Counted from the stretch's first letter, positions 38,133 through 47,041 are shown. The stretch is DNA of 64,000 bases from Desulfosporosinus sp. HMP52 (GCF_000765145.1 NZ_JMGA01000022.1:62001-126000), one strand, 5' to 3'. The notes: generated by a model not told the origin, from the letters alone. A program made the numbers and translations.

Positions 38133-39308
38133 ATGTTTCAGAAGAATCCAACTCAGGTAGTAACCTTAGTTCGGAAATCTCGTATTGCTCAGATTGCAGT
38201 TGCTTTGGTCGGTATCATACTGGTTGCAGGCATAACAGTTTTATACAATGTGAAGACTATCAATGCCAATATAGATGGCAAACAGGTTTGTATCAGAACT
38301 CTTTATGGGACAGTAGGCCAGGCACTTGAGCATTCGTCGAAAATTGAGTTTTATCCAGAAGATATTGTGAGTCCTTCAATAGATACCAAAGTTACCAGTG
38401 GGATGGCAGTTGATGTAAAAAGCAGCGTTCCAGTTAATCTCTCAGTTGATGGTCAGATTTTTAACACCCGAACGGCTAAAGAAACAGTAGGTGAAGCTCT
38501 TAGCGAGTTATCAGAACGTTATAAGCTTGAGATCAAAGATGTGGATGAAGTCAATGTTGCATTATCGGAATCAGTAACTGATAACATGGATATCCAAGTA
38601 CTTAGATCAATCCCTATTAAAGTTAGTGCTGACGGAAAAAAAATAGATACTTATATTGCACCACGAACTGTGGCTGACGCTCTCAACAAGCTTGGTATAA
38701 CCTTAGGGGCAGAAGATAGAATTTCTTTAGCTCTTGACCATATGTTGGAGCCTAATGACCAACTGAATGTGGTTCGGGTTACCCATCCTATTGAGACCGT
38801 AAAAAGTGAGATCCCCTATCAAATAGTTGCTCAACCTGCTGATTACCCCCTTGGCTTACCGGATAGAATAGTCAGTCGGGGCTCTAACGGTCTTCAAGAA
38901 CAGACAGTAAGACTGACACTTGAGGATGGAAAAGAAGTAGATCGTGAAATACTCAACCAACGGGTTGTGAAACCTCCCACAAATCAAGTTGTTTCCCGCG
39001 GTACACAGACGACAATTTCCAGGGGGGGAAATACCATTAGCTTTAAACGAGCTTATGTCATGAAAGCGTCTGCGTATTGTATGCCAGGAGGGAAAACCGC
39101 TACCGGCGCATCGGTTGGTAAAGGAATTATTGCAGTTGATCCCAGAGTGATTCCGCTAGGAAAGTCAGTTTATGTTGAAGGGTATGGTTATGCCAAAGCT
39201 CTTGATACCGGTGGAGCAATCCGTGGAGAGCGTGTCGACCTTTATATGGATTCTAGACAAGCTGCTTTATCATGGGGAGTTCGAACCGTCACAGTATATG
39301 TTCAATAA
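38133..39308 (+). CDS. yabE: YabE-like protein: DUF348 repeats, G5 and 3D domains
   Basis: A 391-residue protein with an N-terminal membrane segment (about residues 18-40), ubiquitin-like DUF348 repeats (VKTINANIDGKQVCIRTLYG; VNLSVDGQIFNTRTAKETVG; IKVSADGKKIDTYIAPRTVA), a G5 domain (about 225-300) and a 3D domain (ASAYCMPGGKTATGASVGKG, LDTGGAIRGERVDLY). The layout matches Bacillus YabE and Rpf-like wall hydrolases. It is probably anchored and acts on peptidoglycan. GGAGGG precedes ATG 38133. The position between tatD and rnmV matches Bacillus. Confidence 0.92.
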   Translation: MFQKNPTQVVTLVRKSRIAQIAVALVGIILVAGITVLYNVKTINANIDGKQVCIRTLYGTVGQALEHSSKIEFYPEDIVSPSIDTKVTSGMAVDVKSSVPVNLSVDGQIFNTRTAKETVGEALSELSERYKLEIKDVDEVNVALSESVTDNMDIQVLRSIPIKVSADGKKIDTYIAPRTVADALNKLGITLGAEDRISLALDHMLEPNDQLNVVRVTHPIETVKSEIPYQIVAQPADYPLGLPDRIVSRGSNGLQEQTVRLTLEDGKEVDREILNQRVVKPPTNQVVSRGTQTTISRGGNTISFKRAYVMKASAYCMPGGKTATGASVGKGIIAVDPRVIPLGKSVYVEGYGYAKALDTGGAIRGERVDLYMDSRQAALSWGVRTVTVYVQ

Positions 39309-39357
39309 TTCAGCCCTTTCATAACACTTAAGCCGTTACTTCAACTTAAATAAATGG

Positions 39358-39392
39358 AAAGAAGCCTTAGGTCAAGCCAAGGCTTCTTTTTT
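39358..39392 (+). terminator. Terminator of yabE
   Basis: AAAGAAGCCTT and AAGGCTTCTTT form an 11-bp stem followed by TTTTT. Confidence 0.88.
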
Positions 39393-39468
39393 GTTAAGAA
39401 CTGAAAGTATATCTTTATTTATCAGCACATAATCATTAAGAAGAATCGCTAATTGGGGGAGTGCTAAA

Positions 39469-40176
39469 ATGCGATGGCCGAAGGTGATTATTGGAACAAA
39501 GCTAGCTATTTTGCTTGTCATTGGTGTTATGGGTACACTAGTACTCTCGGTATTTTGGCAAGGCTCTGCAGCCGTAATTAGTCAATTTGAAAACCGCTAT
39601 GTGGTAATGCTTGATCCTGGGCACGGAGGGTATGATCCTGGAGCAGTTTCATCTAAAGGTGTCTATGAAAAAGCCATTAATCTAAAGATTGCCCAGAAAG
39701 TTAAGGAGATGTTGCAGCCAAGTGGTATTGAAGTTTTTCTTACACGTGAGGAAGATCTTGATTATGTTCCTGATGGAGTTAAAGGAAAGACGACAAAGAA
39801 ACAAATTGATTTAAATCATCGGATTGAAATGGCCAAAGAAGAGAAGGCAGATATATTTGTGAGCCTACATGTCAATGCAACTAAAACAGGTCAAAATTCT
39901 GGGGCAGAAACATTTTACCATTATAAATCAGAATCTGGAAAAAGATTGGCGGAATTAATCCAACAAGAAATGATAAAAATAAATGGGATGAATCGTAGGG
40001 TTGCCAAACCTGGAGATTTTTATATTATTAAAAACACTAGTATGCCCGCTGTAATCGTAGAGGTTGGTTATCTTTCGAGTGCTAAGGAACAGAAGAAGCT
40101 ACAACAGACTTGGTATCAAGAACAACTATCTAGAGCAATTGCCAAAGGTATTTCTAATTATTTCGAACTTCCATAA
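39469..40176 (+). CDS. cwlD: N-acetylmuramoyl-L-alanine amidase CwlD (spore cortex)
   Basis: A 235-residue amidase_3 enzyme. A signal anchor occupies about residues 10-35. The zinc site is LDPGHGGYDPGA (His52), a Glu in INLKIAQK context is preceded by KGVYEKA, and FVSLHVNA supplies the second His. VIVEVGYLS carries the catalytic Glu. CwlD removes stem peptides so that muramic delta-lactam can form in spore cortex. In Bacillus cwlD lies elsewhere; here it sits among wall-hydrolase genes. A possible sigma-G-like pair GTATA (39407-39411) and CATAATC (39428-39434) lies upstream with a 16-base spacer. Confidence 0.88.
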   Translation: MRWPKVIIGTKLAILLVIGVMGTLVLSVFWQGSAAVISQFENRYVVMLDPGHGGYDPGAVSSKGVYEKAINLKIAQKVKEMLQPSGIEVFLTREEDLDYVPDGVKGKTTKKQIDLNHRIEMAKEEKADIFVSLHVNATKTGQNSGAETFYHYKSESGKRLAELIQQEMIKINGMNRRVAKPGDFYIIKNTSMPAVIVEVGYLSSAKEQKKLQQTWYQEQLSRAIAKGISNYFELP

Positions 40177-40284
40177 TTAGCTTGAATAGGATATTAACGT
40201 ACAATCCTTATATACATAACCTCTTTTTGAAGCGGGGAAGATAAAGTCAGTTACCGAATCTAGATTAAGGAGTTGAAGTGAAGC

Positions 40285-41451
40285 ATGAAACGGTTTCTGA
40301 CTTTATTAGCGAGTAGCACTTTGGTTTTAAGCCTTTCTTTGGCAGGATGTACAAATGTTCAACCACCGGCTGCTCCGGAAGCCCCTGAGCAAACAACACA
40401 ATTGCCGGAAGCCGAAGCAGGAGCAACACGTGATTCTGTATTAGGTCCCGAGAAGCGGGTAGTCATGGGGTTTTATACTGACCAGGAAGGACCAGTGCCC
40501 AGCTCAAAAGAATCTACATTAAAAAATGCAAAACTATTGGATGAAGTAGCGTTTTTTTGGTATTCCTTTGATGCAAACGGTAAAGTCATTCCGACTGGGG
40601 AGATCGATCTAAAGTTAAAGGATCAGGTTCAAAAGAATGGCTCCAAAGCCTATGCCTTAGTGCATAACATGAAATTAAAAGGGACTGTTGGCTTTGATGA
40701 GAATTTGGCTCATAGTGTATTATCCAACCCAGGAAAAAGATCAAACCTAGTTACAAATTTAGTCAATCTGACAACGAAGGATAATTGGGATGGTATTTCT
40801 ATTGACATTGAAAAAACTCCCCCTGGAGATCGAGACAATTTCTCAGCCTTTGTTGCAGAACTGAAAAAAGCCTTGCAAGCAAAGGACAAAGTTTTAAACA
40901 TTTCTATTCCTGCAAAATTTGCAGATTATCCATCTGACCTTTGGTCGGGAGCTTACGATTATGCAGCAATCGGAAAATCTGCTGACCAAATCATTCTTAT
41001 GACTTATGATGAGCATGGGCTGGGAACAACTCAAGGACCTGTGGCATCTGAAGGATGGGTTGATCGGGTTATCAAATTTGCAGTAGGAAAAATTCCTAAA
41101 GAAAAAATTGTAATGGGTCTGCCAGTTTACTCCTTTGACTGGGGAACTAATAAACCTACAATGCCCGACTATCTGTCTTACGCACAAACCATTGAGAGGG
41201 CCAAGAAACATGGGGTAGAGATTCAGACCGACCCTAATGCCAAGGTTCCGCAATTTACCTATACAGCAAATGGGATTCGTCATGAAGTTTACTTTGAAAA
41301 TATAGCTAGCTTAAGAGCAAAAATGGATGATGCGCTGAAGCATAAACTACATGGGGTTGCTGTTTGGAGATTAGGAATGGAAGATCCTCAGATTTGGGAA
41401 CAACTTCTGAAGACCTATGGAACAAACAAAGAGACCCAGGAAAAGAAATAA
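40285..41451 (+). CDS. GH18-family lipoprotein, probable spore cortex hydrolase relative
   Basis: A 388-residue protein with lipoprotein signal (MKRFLTLLASSTLVLSLSLAGC, lipobox LAGC) and a GH18 barrel. The catalytic stretch WDGISIDIEK gives Asp169, Asp174 and Glu176 of the DxxDxDxE motif. It resembles YaaH/SleL-type enzymes that act on spore cortex, but has no LysM repeats, consistent with lipid anchoring. The true substrate is not proven. It follows cwlD and has AAGGAG before the ATG. GAATA (40184-40188), 17 bases and CCTTATA give a weak sigma-G-like promoter. Confidence 0.82.
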   Translation: MKRFLTLLASSTLVLSLSLAGCTNVQPPAAPEAPEQTTQLPEAEAGATRDSVLGPEKRVVMGFYTDQEGPVPSSKESTLKNAKLLDEVAFFWYSFDANGKVIPTGEIDLKLKDQVQKNGSKAYALVHNMKLKGTVGFDENLAHSVLSNPGKRSNLVTNLVNLTTKDNWDGISIDIEKTPPGDRDNFSAFVAELKKALQAKDKVLNISIPAKFADYPSDLWSGAYDYAAIGKSADQIILMTYDEHGLGTTQGPVASEGWVDRVIKFAVGKIPKEKIVMGLPVYSFDWGTNKPTMPDYLSYAQTIERAKKHGVEIQTDPNAKVPQFTYTANGIRHEVYFENIASLRAKMDDALKHKLHGVAVWRLGMEDPQIWEQLLKTYGTNKETQEKK

Positions 41452-41466
41452 GCTGAAATATTTTTT

Positions 41467-41494
41467 AAAAGCCCTCACTGAAGTGGGGGCTTTT
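41467..41494 (+). terminator. Terminator of the GH18 gene
   Basis: AAAAGCCCTCAC and GTGGGGGCTTTT form a 12-bp stem with one T-G pair and loop TGAA, followed by ATTT. Confidence 0.8.
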
Positions 41495-41552
41495 ATTTGA
41501 GTATTTGAACATTCTCGGTTAAGATATAAGAGTTGAAAACGGAGGAATCAAA

Positions 41553-42101
41553 ATGATAAAGGAACTAATAGTTGTTGAAGGGAAAAATGACGCTCATGCA
41601 GTGCGCTTAGCCCTTGGTGAAGTGGATATAATATGGACTGATGGTTATGGGCTTACGAAAAAAAAGCTGGAATACATTGCAGAAATGGCCAATCGACAAG
41701 GGGTAATTGTATTTACTGACCCGGATACAGTCGGAGAACAGATCCGCAATCGTATTCGAAGGCACGTACCAAAGGCGAAGCATGTTTACTTAGCAAGAAA
41801 GGTCGCAACTAAGCAAGGGGATATTGGGGTTGAGAACGCAGCACTTGAGGAAATTCGACGTGCTTTTGCACAGATCCAGCAAGAGCAGTTTGAGGTGGGT
41901 CAGTTTAGTATTGAGGATTTAGTACATGCTGGCCTTGCAGGGGCTGGACATGCTAAAGAATATCGGTTAGCTCTTGGCCGCAAGTTGGGAATTGGAGATT
42001 GTAATGCAAAACAATTTCTTCATCGTTTAAACAGGTTTGGAATTTCTCGTCAGGAGTTTTTCCAAGTACTAGAGGAGGTGCAACATGGAGAGTGCAGCTG
42101 A
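41553..42101 (+). CDS. rnmV: Ribonuclease M5
   Basis: A 182-residue Toprim-domain RNase that matures 5S rRNA. The VVEGKNDAHAV segment contains the catalytic Glu9, and VIVFTDPDTVGEQIRNRI contains the two Asp. The C-terminal domain AGAGHAKEYRLALGRKLGIGDCN fits the family. It overlaps rsmA by 17 bases, as in Bacillus. Confidence 0.94.
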   Translation: MIKELIVVEGKNDAHAVRLALGEVDIIWTDGYGLTKKKLEYIAEMANRQGVIVFTDPDTVGEQIRNRIRRHVPKAKHVYLARKVATKQGDIGVENAALEEIRRAFAQIQQEQFEVGQFSIEDLVHAGLAGAGHAKEYRLALGRKLGIGDCNAKQFLHRLNRFGISRQEFFQVLEEVQHGECS

Positions 42102-42909
42102 ATATACTCAACGTTTGGTCAAACATGGGGCACGGGCTTTGAAATCCATGGGCCAAAATTTTTTAATAAATGATGAAGTAATTGATGGAATTGTTGCAGC
42201 AAGTGAATTACAAACAGATATTCCCTTAGTTGAAATTGGACCTGGTTTGGGTGTGTTAACTCGAAAATTAGCGCCAAGAGTACCGCAGATGTGGGCAATA
42301 GAGTTAGACCAACAGAAAATAAATCTTTTACACAAAGAACTTAAGGAGCACTCTGTGGAAATTGTTCACCAAGATGCTTTAAAGGTAAATTTAAGGGATT
42401 TATGGGGCGATAGAATGGGGTATTTGATAGGAAATTTACCCTACTACATTACCAGCCCACTAATCATGCATTTTTTAGAGCAAGCTGACCTTTTAAGTGG
42501 GATGACTATCATGGTTCAAAAAGAGGTTGCTGATCGGATTAATGCTCAGCCAGGCAGTAAAATATATGGAATTTTATCTATCGCAGTCCAAATATCAGCC
42601 AATGTCACAAAAATTATGAATGTTTCAGCAAATTCTTTTTGGCCTGTTCCTAAAGTAGATTCGGCAGTAATTAGGCTAGACCTCCGCCCTTATCCAGGAT
42701 TTGATGTGGATAAGAAAGACTTCTTCCGGGTTGTTAAAGCTGCCTTCAGCCAACGAAGAAAGACCTTAGGGAACTCATTGGCCGGTGGGTTAGGCTTAAA
42801 AAAAGAGGAAGTCATCGAACGCATGCAGTGTGCGGGGATTTCAGATGGTAGACGAGCGGAGTCCCTGAGTATTGAGGAATTTATAGTATTAACTAAGGCC
42901 TTTATTTAA
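42085..42909 (+). CDS. rsmA: 16S rRNA (adenine1518/1519-N6)-dimethyltransferase
   Basis: A 274-residue Rossmann methyltransferase (KsgA). SMGQNFLINDEVI, the SAM loop VEIGPGLGVLTRKLA and the catalytic NLPYYITSP are all present, followed by the family's C-terminal helices (KAAFSQRRKTLGNSL). It dimethylates two adjacent adenines near the 3' end of 16S rRNA. ATG 42085 lies inside rnmV with AGAGGAGG upstream. Confidence 0.97.
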   Translation: MESAAEYTQRLVKHGARALKSMGQNFLINDEVIDGIVAASELQTDIPLVEIGPGLGVLTRKLAPRVPQMWAIELDQQKINLLHKELKEHSVEIVHQDALKVNLRDLWGDRMGYLIGNLPYYITSPLIMHFLEQADLLSGMTIMVQKEVADRINAQPGSKIYGILSIAVQISANVTKIMNVSANSFWPVPKVDSAVIRLDLRPYPGFDVDKKDFFRVVKAAFSQRRKTLGNSLAGGLGLKKEEVIERMQCAGISDGRRAESLSIEEFIVLTKAFI

Positions 42910-42964
42910 AAACAGAGATTAATAGTCAAAGGGATGTAGGGGTTATAGTCAAGTAGGCTTGAAC

Positions 42965-42992
42965 AAAGCTCTCCGTGTGGAGGGCTTTTATT
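42965..42992 (+). terminator. Terminator of rnmV-rsmA
   Basis: AAAGCTCTCC and GGAGGGCTTT form a stem with one T-G pair and loop GTGT, followed by TATT. Confidence 0.65.
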
Positions 42993-43121
42993 ATTTATAA
43001 TAAATATTTGATTTTGAGGGCATAAAACAGGAAAAAAATCCAAAACTATAAAAAAGGTTCTGACTGTTTTTTCGGAATATCAATTAGATTAAGTTTTACA
43101 TACTGGGGGTCGAAGGGAATA

Positions 43122-43715
43122 TTGGAAAAAGGTAAGCACCGCTCAATAAAATGGTCGAGCGTTATTGCTACGTCTGCCACTTCTGTGTTAGCGCTGACTG
43201 CATTAGTTACTGTATACCTAACAGTTGCCGCTTGGAAAGTTCAGCAAGGGACGACACGTCCTTATTTTGTACTCAAAGAGTCGCCAAAAGTAGAGATAAG
43301 CAATGAACTTAGCTTAGAATTAAAATTTAATAATGTGGGGGTACACCCGGCGGTTGATCTTTCTAGTGAGACTATCGTTTTCGATGAACAATTATCTGCA
43401 GAGCCCGTTTATAATGATGAGTCATCAATTGTCAACGAGATACCTAAAGATGCTGCTTCAAGCCTGGTAATGAATATACCCAGTGACGAAATGTACCTTA
43501 AACAATCAAATATTAATGCTCATTACGTAGTAGTTGATTTATTGTACACAGATCCCATCTTAAATAAATCTTATAATCAAACGATTTACATGAAGTGGAG
43601 CGGAGTGAATGAGGGAAAGATGCAACCAATTGTACACGTACAAGCTGATGAAAAGGAAGAGATTTTAGATTACTTTCAAAAGTATAATATTGATCCAAGA
43701 TTGAGAAGGGCTTAA
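43122..43715 (+). CDS. Membrane-anchored protein of unknown function
   Basis: A 197-residue protein I do not recognise. Residues about 11-38 form one hydrophobic segment (VIATSATSVLALTALVTVYL), preceded by a basic start (EKGKHRSIKW), predicting an N-terminal anchor with the remainder outside. The exposed part looks beta-rich (ELSLELKFNNVGVHPAVDLS, HYVVVDLLYTDP). There are no cysteines. The TTG start has only a weak GAAGGG site 4 bases away, so the start is uncertain. It lies between rsmA and a glycosyltransferase gene on the other strand. A single-protein accessory gene is the safest reading. Confidence 0.6.
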   Translation: MEKGKHRSIKWSSVIATSATSVLALTALVTVYLTVAAWKVQQGTTRPYFVLKESPKVEISNELSLELKFNNVGVHPAVDLSSETIVFDEQLSAEPVYNDESSIVNEIPKDAASSLVMNIPSDEMYLKQSNINAHYVVVDLLYTDPILNKSYNQTIYMKWSGVNEGKMQPIVHVQADEKEEILDYFQKYNIDPRLRRA

Positions 43716-43721
43716 AGACAA

Positions 43722-44591
43722 CTAGAAAGCTTCAGGTAGATTTGGCGATGGCAGGGGAGATCCGGGGATAATTATATGCTGTTCAAAGAAAATTCCTTCA
43801 GACTTAAGGGACTGCTCCCAGTATTCAAGAAGATCAAAACGTCGTTCAGGATGATAGCCTAATAAAGTGTGTTTTCCCAAGGATCTAGAGGGAGGTTCAT
43901 TTTTAACAAGGGATAATCCCATTAAGCAATCTCCGATAATGGTTTCAGCAATTAATCGGGCATGACGACGATGTTTTCTGGGAGAATGAAGAGCTTCGTG
44001 GGGAATTGATGTAGCAACTTTAACAGTCAGGTTGTTTTTTTGGGCCCAATATAGGGTAAGGGGTGGGATTGCTATTGCTTCAGGGGGGAGAGTGGACAGA
44101 GCTCGTTGGGAAAGTGCATGTGGTCCGTGTGTTGGGGTTGCGAGGCCAAGGCTTTTAAACAAATCCAGCTCACGGTTTAGTTTTGCCCTAAACCTTAAGA
44201 CTAGATTGGCCAACTTTTGACGATGTGGAATATAAGGATAGCAGTTTGTTAAGGCGACATCGACTCCTGACTCTATGGAATCAAGAAGTTTAACGAGATT
44301 CTCATAGATATCTCCAGACATATCCCCATCGACGAAGAGGGCCCCTTTAACACCTAAATGGCGTGCATAGAGTGCTCCAATTGCCCTCGGGATATCAATT
44401 CCCAGGGAGTCCGAGAAATAGAGAGTGTGAATTCTAGCATCAGGAATTGAACGGACAAGTTCAAATGTCCGGTCTGTACAGCCATTGAGTACTAATATGA
44501 TATGACTGATAGGAAGACGCAGAATGGTGGTCAAGGCAGCCAAGATGCTCTTTTCTTCATTTTGGGCTGGAATGATGCCTGCGAACATCAT
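43722..44591 (-). CDS. Family 2 glycosyltransferase
   Basis: A 289-residue GT-A enzyme. The start FAGIIPAQNEEKSILAALTTI is the GT2 nucleotide-sugar site, and FVDGDMSGD supplies the DxD-type metal motif. It has no membrane spans, so it is probably cytosolic. Acceptor and sugar are unknown; a glucosyl- or mannosyl-glycerate-type enzyme or a spore-coat polysaccharide enzyme are possible. AGGGGGT precedes the ATG. It is convergent with the unknown anchored gene (stops 6 bases apart) and divergent from yabG. Confidence 0.8.
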   Translation of the reverse strand: MMFAGIIPAQNEEKSILAALTTILRLPISHIILVLNGCTDRTFELVRSIPDARIHTLYFSDSLGIDIPRAIGALYARHLGVKGALFVDGDMSGDIYENLVKLLDSIESGVDVALTNCYPYIPHRQKLANLVLRFRAKLNRELDLFKSLGLATPTHGPHALSQRALSTLPPEAIAIPPLTLYWAQKNNLTVKVATSIPHEALHSPRKHRRHARLIAETIIGDCLMGLSLVKNEPPSRSLGKHTLLGYHPERRFDLLEYWEQSLKSEGIFFEQHIIIPGSPLPSPNLPEAF

Positions 44592-44757
44592 GGAGACCCC
44601 CTTTTACGTAAATTGTTATAATTCTAATATATGCCGTTTTAGTCAGGTTCGACATAGGATATGGAGATATAGCAAACTTACTATCATAACTATGATGAAA
44701 TTCTATCTAAAAGCTTAAAATGGCCGATTTAGATTTGCCAAAGAGGGGGTCAGACTG

Positions 44758-45603
44758 ATGATTCAGGTTGGAGATGTTGTAGCACGTCTATCACATCAGC
44801 AGGATGTCTATTTCCATGTTTATAAAATACAAGGCAACAATTTTAAAGGCAAAGGATCTAACTCTGTGATTCTTAAAGGACTTAATTTAAGGTTATTGGC
44901 AGATGCCCCTATCTCCGATCTTGTGTTGAAGAGTCCTGTAGAGGTTGCAAACTATGAACGGGAAGACCATAAAATGATTTATCAAAAGTTACACAAACTG
45001 ACAAGTCAGAGAAAAGTAGAATTGGATGATCAAAAAGAGTTCTTCGAAATACCTGGTCGAGTGTTGCAACTTGATGGGGATCAGGAGTATTTGCAGCAAT
45101 GTATTAAGACATATCGTCAAATGGGAATTGAGGCTAAAGGGATTTGTAAATCAGAAATAGAGCAACCCAGAGTAATTCGCAAAATATTGCAAGAGAACCC
45201 GACGGATATTTTAGTGCTGACAGGACATGATGGGCTGATTTCAGGAAAAAAAGATTTTCATAGTATGGACAGCTACCGTAGTTCTCGTTATTTTGTGGAA
45301 TCTGTTTTAGAGGCTCGTCGTTTTCAGCATAATCGAGATGCACTTGTTATCTTTGCAGGTGCCTGTCAATCAAATTATGAGGCGATTCTATCAGCAGGAG
45401 CGAATTTTGCTTCGTCGCCTAAACGCATGCTAATTCATGCTTTCGATCCAGTATTTATTGTTGAGAGAATTGCATTTACCCCAACAGATCAAATTGTTTC
45501 TGTAAAAGATATCTTAACCCACACCATTACGGGAACTGATGGAGTAGGCGGGGTAGAAACGAGGGGACAGATGCGACGAGGTTATCCGCGAAGCCCTTAT
45601 TAA
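44758..45603 (+). CDS. yabG: Sporulation-specific protease YabG
   Basis: A 281-residue protein. It begins MIQVGDVVARLSHQQDVYF and contains PTDILVLTGHDGLISGKKDF and IFAGACQSNYEAIL, the His and Cys motif stretches expected of this cysteine peptidase family. YabG processes spore-coat proteins late in the mother cell. It follows rsmA in Bacillus; here two extra genes intervene. AGAGGGGG precedes the ATG. CATAGGATA at 44653-44661 fits a sigma-K -10 but no -35 was found. Confidence 0.9.
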   Translation: MIQVGDVVARLSHQQDVYFHVYKIQGNNFKGKGSNSVILKGLNLRLLADAPISDLVLKSPVEVANYEREDHKMIYQKLHKLTSQRKVELDDQKEFFEIPGRVLQLDGDQEYLQQCIKTYRQMGIEAKGICKSEIEQPRVIRKILQENPTDILVLTGHDGLISGKKDFHSMDSYRSSRYFVESVLEARRFQHNRDALVIFAGACQSNYEAILSAGANFASSPKRMLIHAFDPVFIVERIAFTPTDQIVSVKDILTHTITGTDGVGGVETRGQMRRGYPRSPY

Positions 45604-45621
45604 ATATCATAACCGTAGATT

Positions 45622-45653
45622 CGAGGAGGGTTGTCTTAAGACAACCCTCCTCG
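45622..45653. repeat. 32-bp perfect palindrome between yabG and the L,D-transpeptidase gene
   Basis: CGAGGAGGGTTGTCTT and its exact reverse complement abut with no loop, so the RNA would form a stem with at least a 14-bp helix. No T-run follows on either strand. It lies between convergent genes, so it may act as a transcription stop or RNA stabiliser. Confidence 0.75.
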
Positions 45654-45678
45654 TGTCTGAGTAGCGACCGCATCATGG

Positions 45679-46017
45679 TCATGCCTGTATGGTTACGGGA
45701 GTTTCAATATCGACAATTTGATAGAGCTCTTCTACGTCCTGATTGTACATACGAATACAACCTTTTGAAACAGCTTGCCCAATGCTCGAGGGGTTATTGG
45801 TACCATGAATTCCGTAGTAAGGGATAGATAGTCCCAGCCAACGGGTGCCAAAGACTCCGCCGGGTTGCATTGTTTTGGTTGCGATATAGTAATTGCCCGG
45901 AGGAGTAGGGGTTGACTTCTTGCCTACTGCTATAGGATAGGAACGAAGGTGTTGATTGTCTTTATAGAGTTCAAGCAAGCGACTAGCTGTATAAATATAG
46001 ATTTGATAGTTGGGCAT
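45679..46017 (-). CDS. L,D-transpeptidase (YkuD domain)
   Basis: A 112-residue, bare YkuD catalytic domain. The signature IHGTNNPSSIGQAVSKGCIRM places the catalytic Cys at 87 and His at 71. Such enzymes form 3-3 crosslinks in peptidoglycan or attach proteins to it. There is no signal peptide, LysM repeat or anchor, unlike Bacillus YkuD, so the site of action is unclear. It is a lone minus-strand gene facing yabG, with AAAGAAAGGGG upstream of the ATG. Confidence 0.88.
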   Translation of the reverse strand: MPNYQIYIYTASRLLELYKDNQHLRSYPIAVGKKSTPTPPGNYYIATKTMQPGGVFGTRWLGLSIPYYGIHGTNNPSSIGQAVSKGCIRMYNQDVEELYQIVDIETPVTIQA

Positions 46018-46070
46018 AGAGTATAAGCCCCTTTCTTTAGGTAATATATTTCTTAACTCATGGTATGTTT

Positions 46071-46098
46071 TTGATTTCTGAATGTTCGCTTGTATAAT
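46071..46098 (+). promoter_or_regulatory. Sigma-A promoter for cphB-cphA
   Basis: TTGATT (46071-46076), a 16-base spacer and a perfect TATAAT (46093-46098) lie about 46 bases before the cphB start, in the gap divergent from the L,D-transpeptidase gene. Confidence 0.6.
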
Positions 46099-46144
46099 TA
46101 AACCCTTTTTAGGTGGAAAATAAGTCAGACTGGAGGGATCAGTT

Positions 46145-46945
46145 TTGACAGAACGTGTTGAAGGAAAACTGCTTATTATTGGTGGAGCAGAAGATAAGAA
46201 AAATGAGTGTAAAATCTTGAAGAGATTTGTTGAGGAATCAGGAGGCAGAGAAGCCCGTATTACCGTATTGACCGCTGCGACGGAGTATCCTCTTCAAGTG
46301 GGAACAGAGTATTACTCATTGTTTTTACAACTAGGGGCTAAAGAAGTTCAGGTTCTGGATGTTTCGGACCGTACGCAAGCTAACAGACAAGGAATCGAAA
46401 AAGAATTTGAACAGTCAACAGGAATTTTCTTTACAGGGGGTGATCAACTAAGAATAACTGGATTGCTGGGCGGTACGCTGCTAGGCCGTAAACTTCAACT
46501 ATTATATGAGAACGGTATCATTATTGCAGGAACAAGTGCAGGAGCATCTGTTATGTCTGATACGATGATTGTCGGTGGAGAAGCAGGAACCGCCAAGAAA
46601 AACACTTTATCCATGGCTCCGGGGCTAGGGCTCCTTCGTTCTGTAGTAGTCGATCAACATTTTGCCCAACGCGGGAGAATTGGCAGACTCTTATCTGCTA
46701 TTTCTCAGAATCCCTATGTACTAGGAGTGGGCATTGACGAGGATACTGCCATTTTAGTTCAATCAGATGCCAGCTTTTCAGTGATAGGAAGCAATACAGT
46801 AACTGTCGTTGATGCATCAACTTCAACCACTACAAACGTTTCTGAAACCACTCCTGGCCAATCCTTGGTATTAAGCCCGATTGTAATGCATGTTCTATCT
46901 GAGGGCTATGGGTTTGATCTTAAGCAGCGAGTCTCTAAGCTTTGA
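46145..46945 (+). CDS. cphB: Cyanophycinase
   Basis: A 266-residue serine peptidase of the S51/cyanophycinase family. AGTSAGASVMSD supplies nucleophile Ser131 on its tight turn, and FFTGGDQLRITGLL and VVDQHFAQRGRIGRL are conserved family stretches. It cuts the Asp-Arg polymer cyanophycin into beta-Asp-Arg dipeptides. The TTG at 46145 follows GGAGGGATC. It is the first gene of a cphB-cphA pair; the synthetase starts 96 bases after it. There is no signal peptide, so it is intracellular. Confidence 0.93.
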   Translation: MTERVEGKLLIIGGAEDKKNECKILKRFVEESGGREARITVLTAATEYPLQVGTEYYSLFLQLGAKEVQVLDVSDRTQANRQGIEKEFEQSTGIFFTGGDQLRITGLLGGTLLGRKLQLLYENGIIIAGTSAGASVMSDTMIVGGEAGTAKKNTLSMAPGLGLLRSVVVDQHFAQRGRIGRLLSAISQNPYVLGVGIDEDTAILVQSDASFSVIGSNTVTVVDASTSTTTNVSETTPGQSLVLSPIVMHVLSEGYGFDLKQRVSKL

Positions 46946-47041
46946 CCAATTGAAAGAATTATGAGGAATACCAAGAGAGAAAAAGGTTAAAACTAGTGAA
47001 GGATATTGAACCATTGCTTCTTAAGGAGGAACAATAATAAA

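Noticed and set aside
44653-44661. Sigma-K promoter for yabG
   Set aside because: CATAGGATA fits the -10 pattern CATANNNTA, but no AC-type -35 was seen at 16-17 bases.
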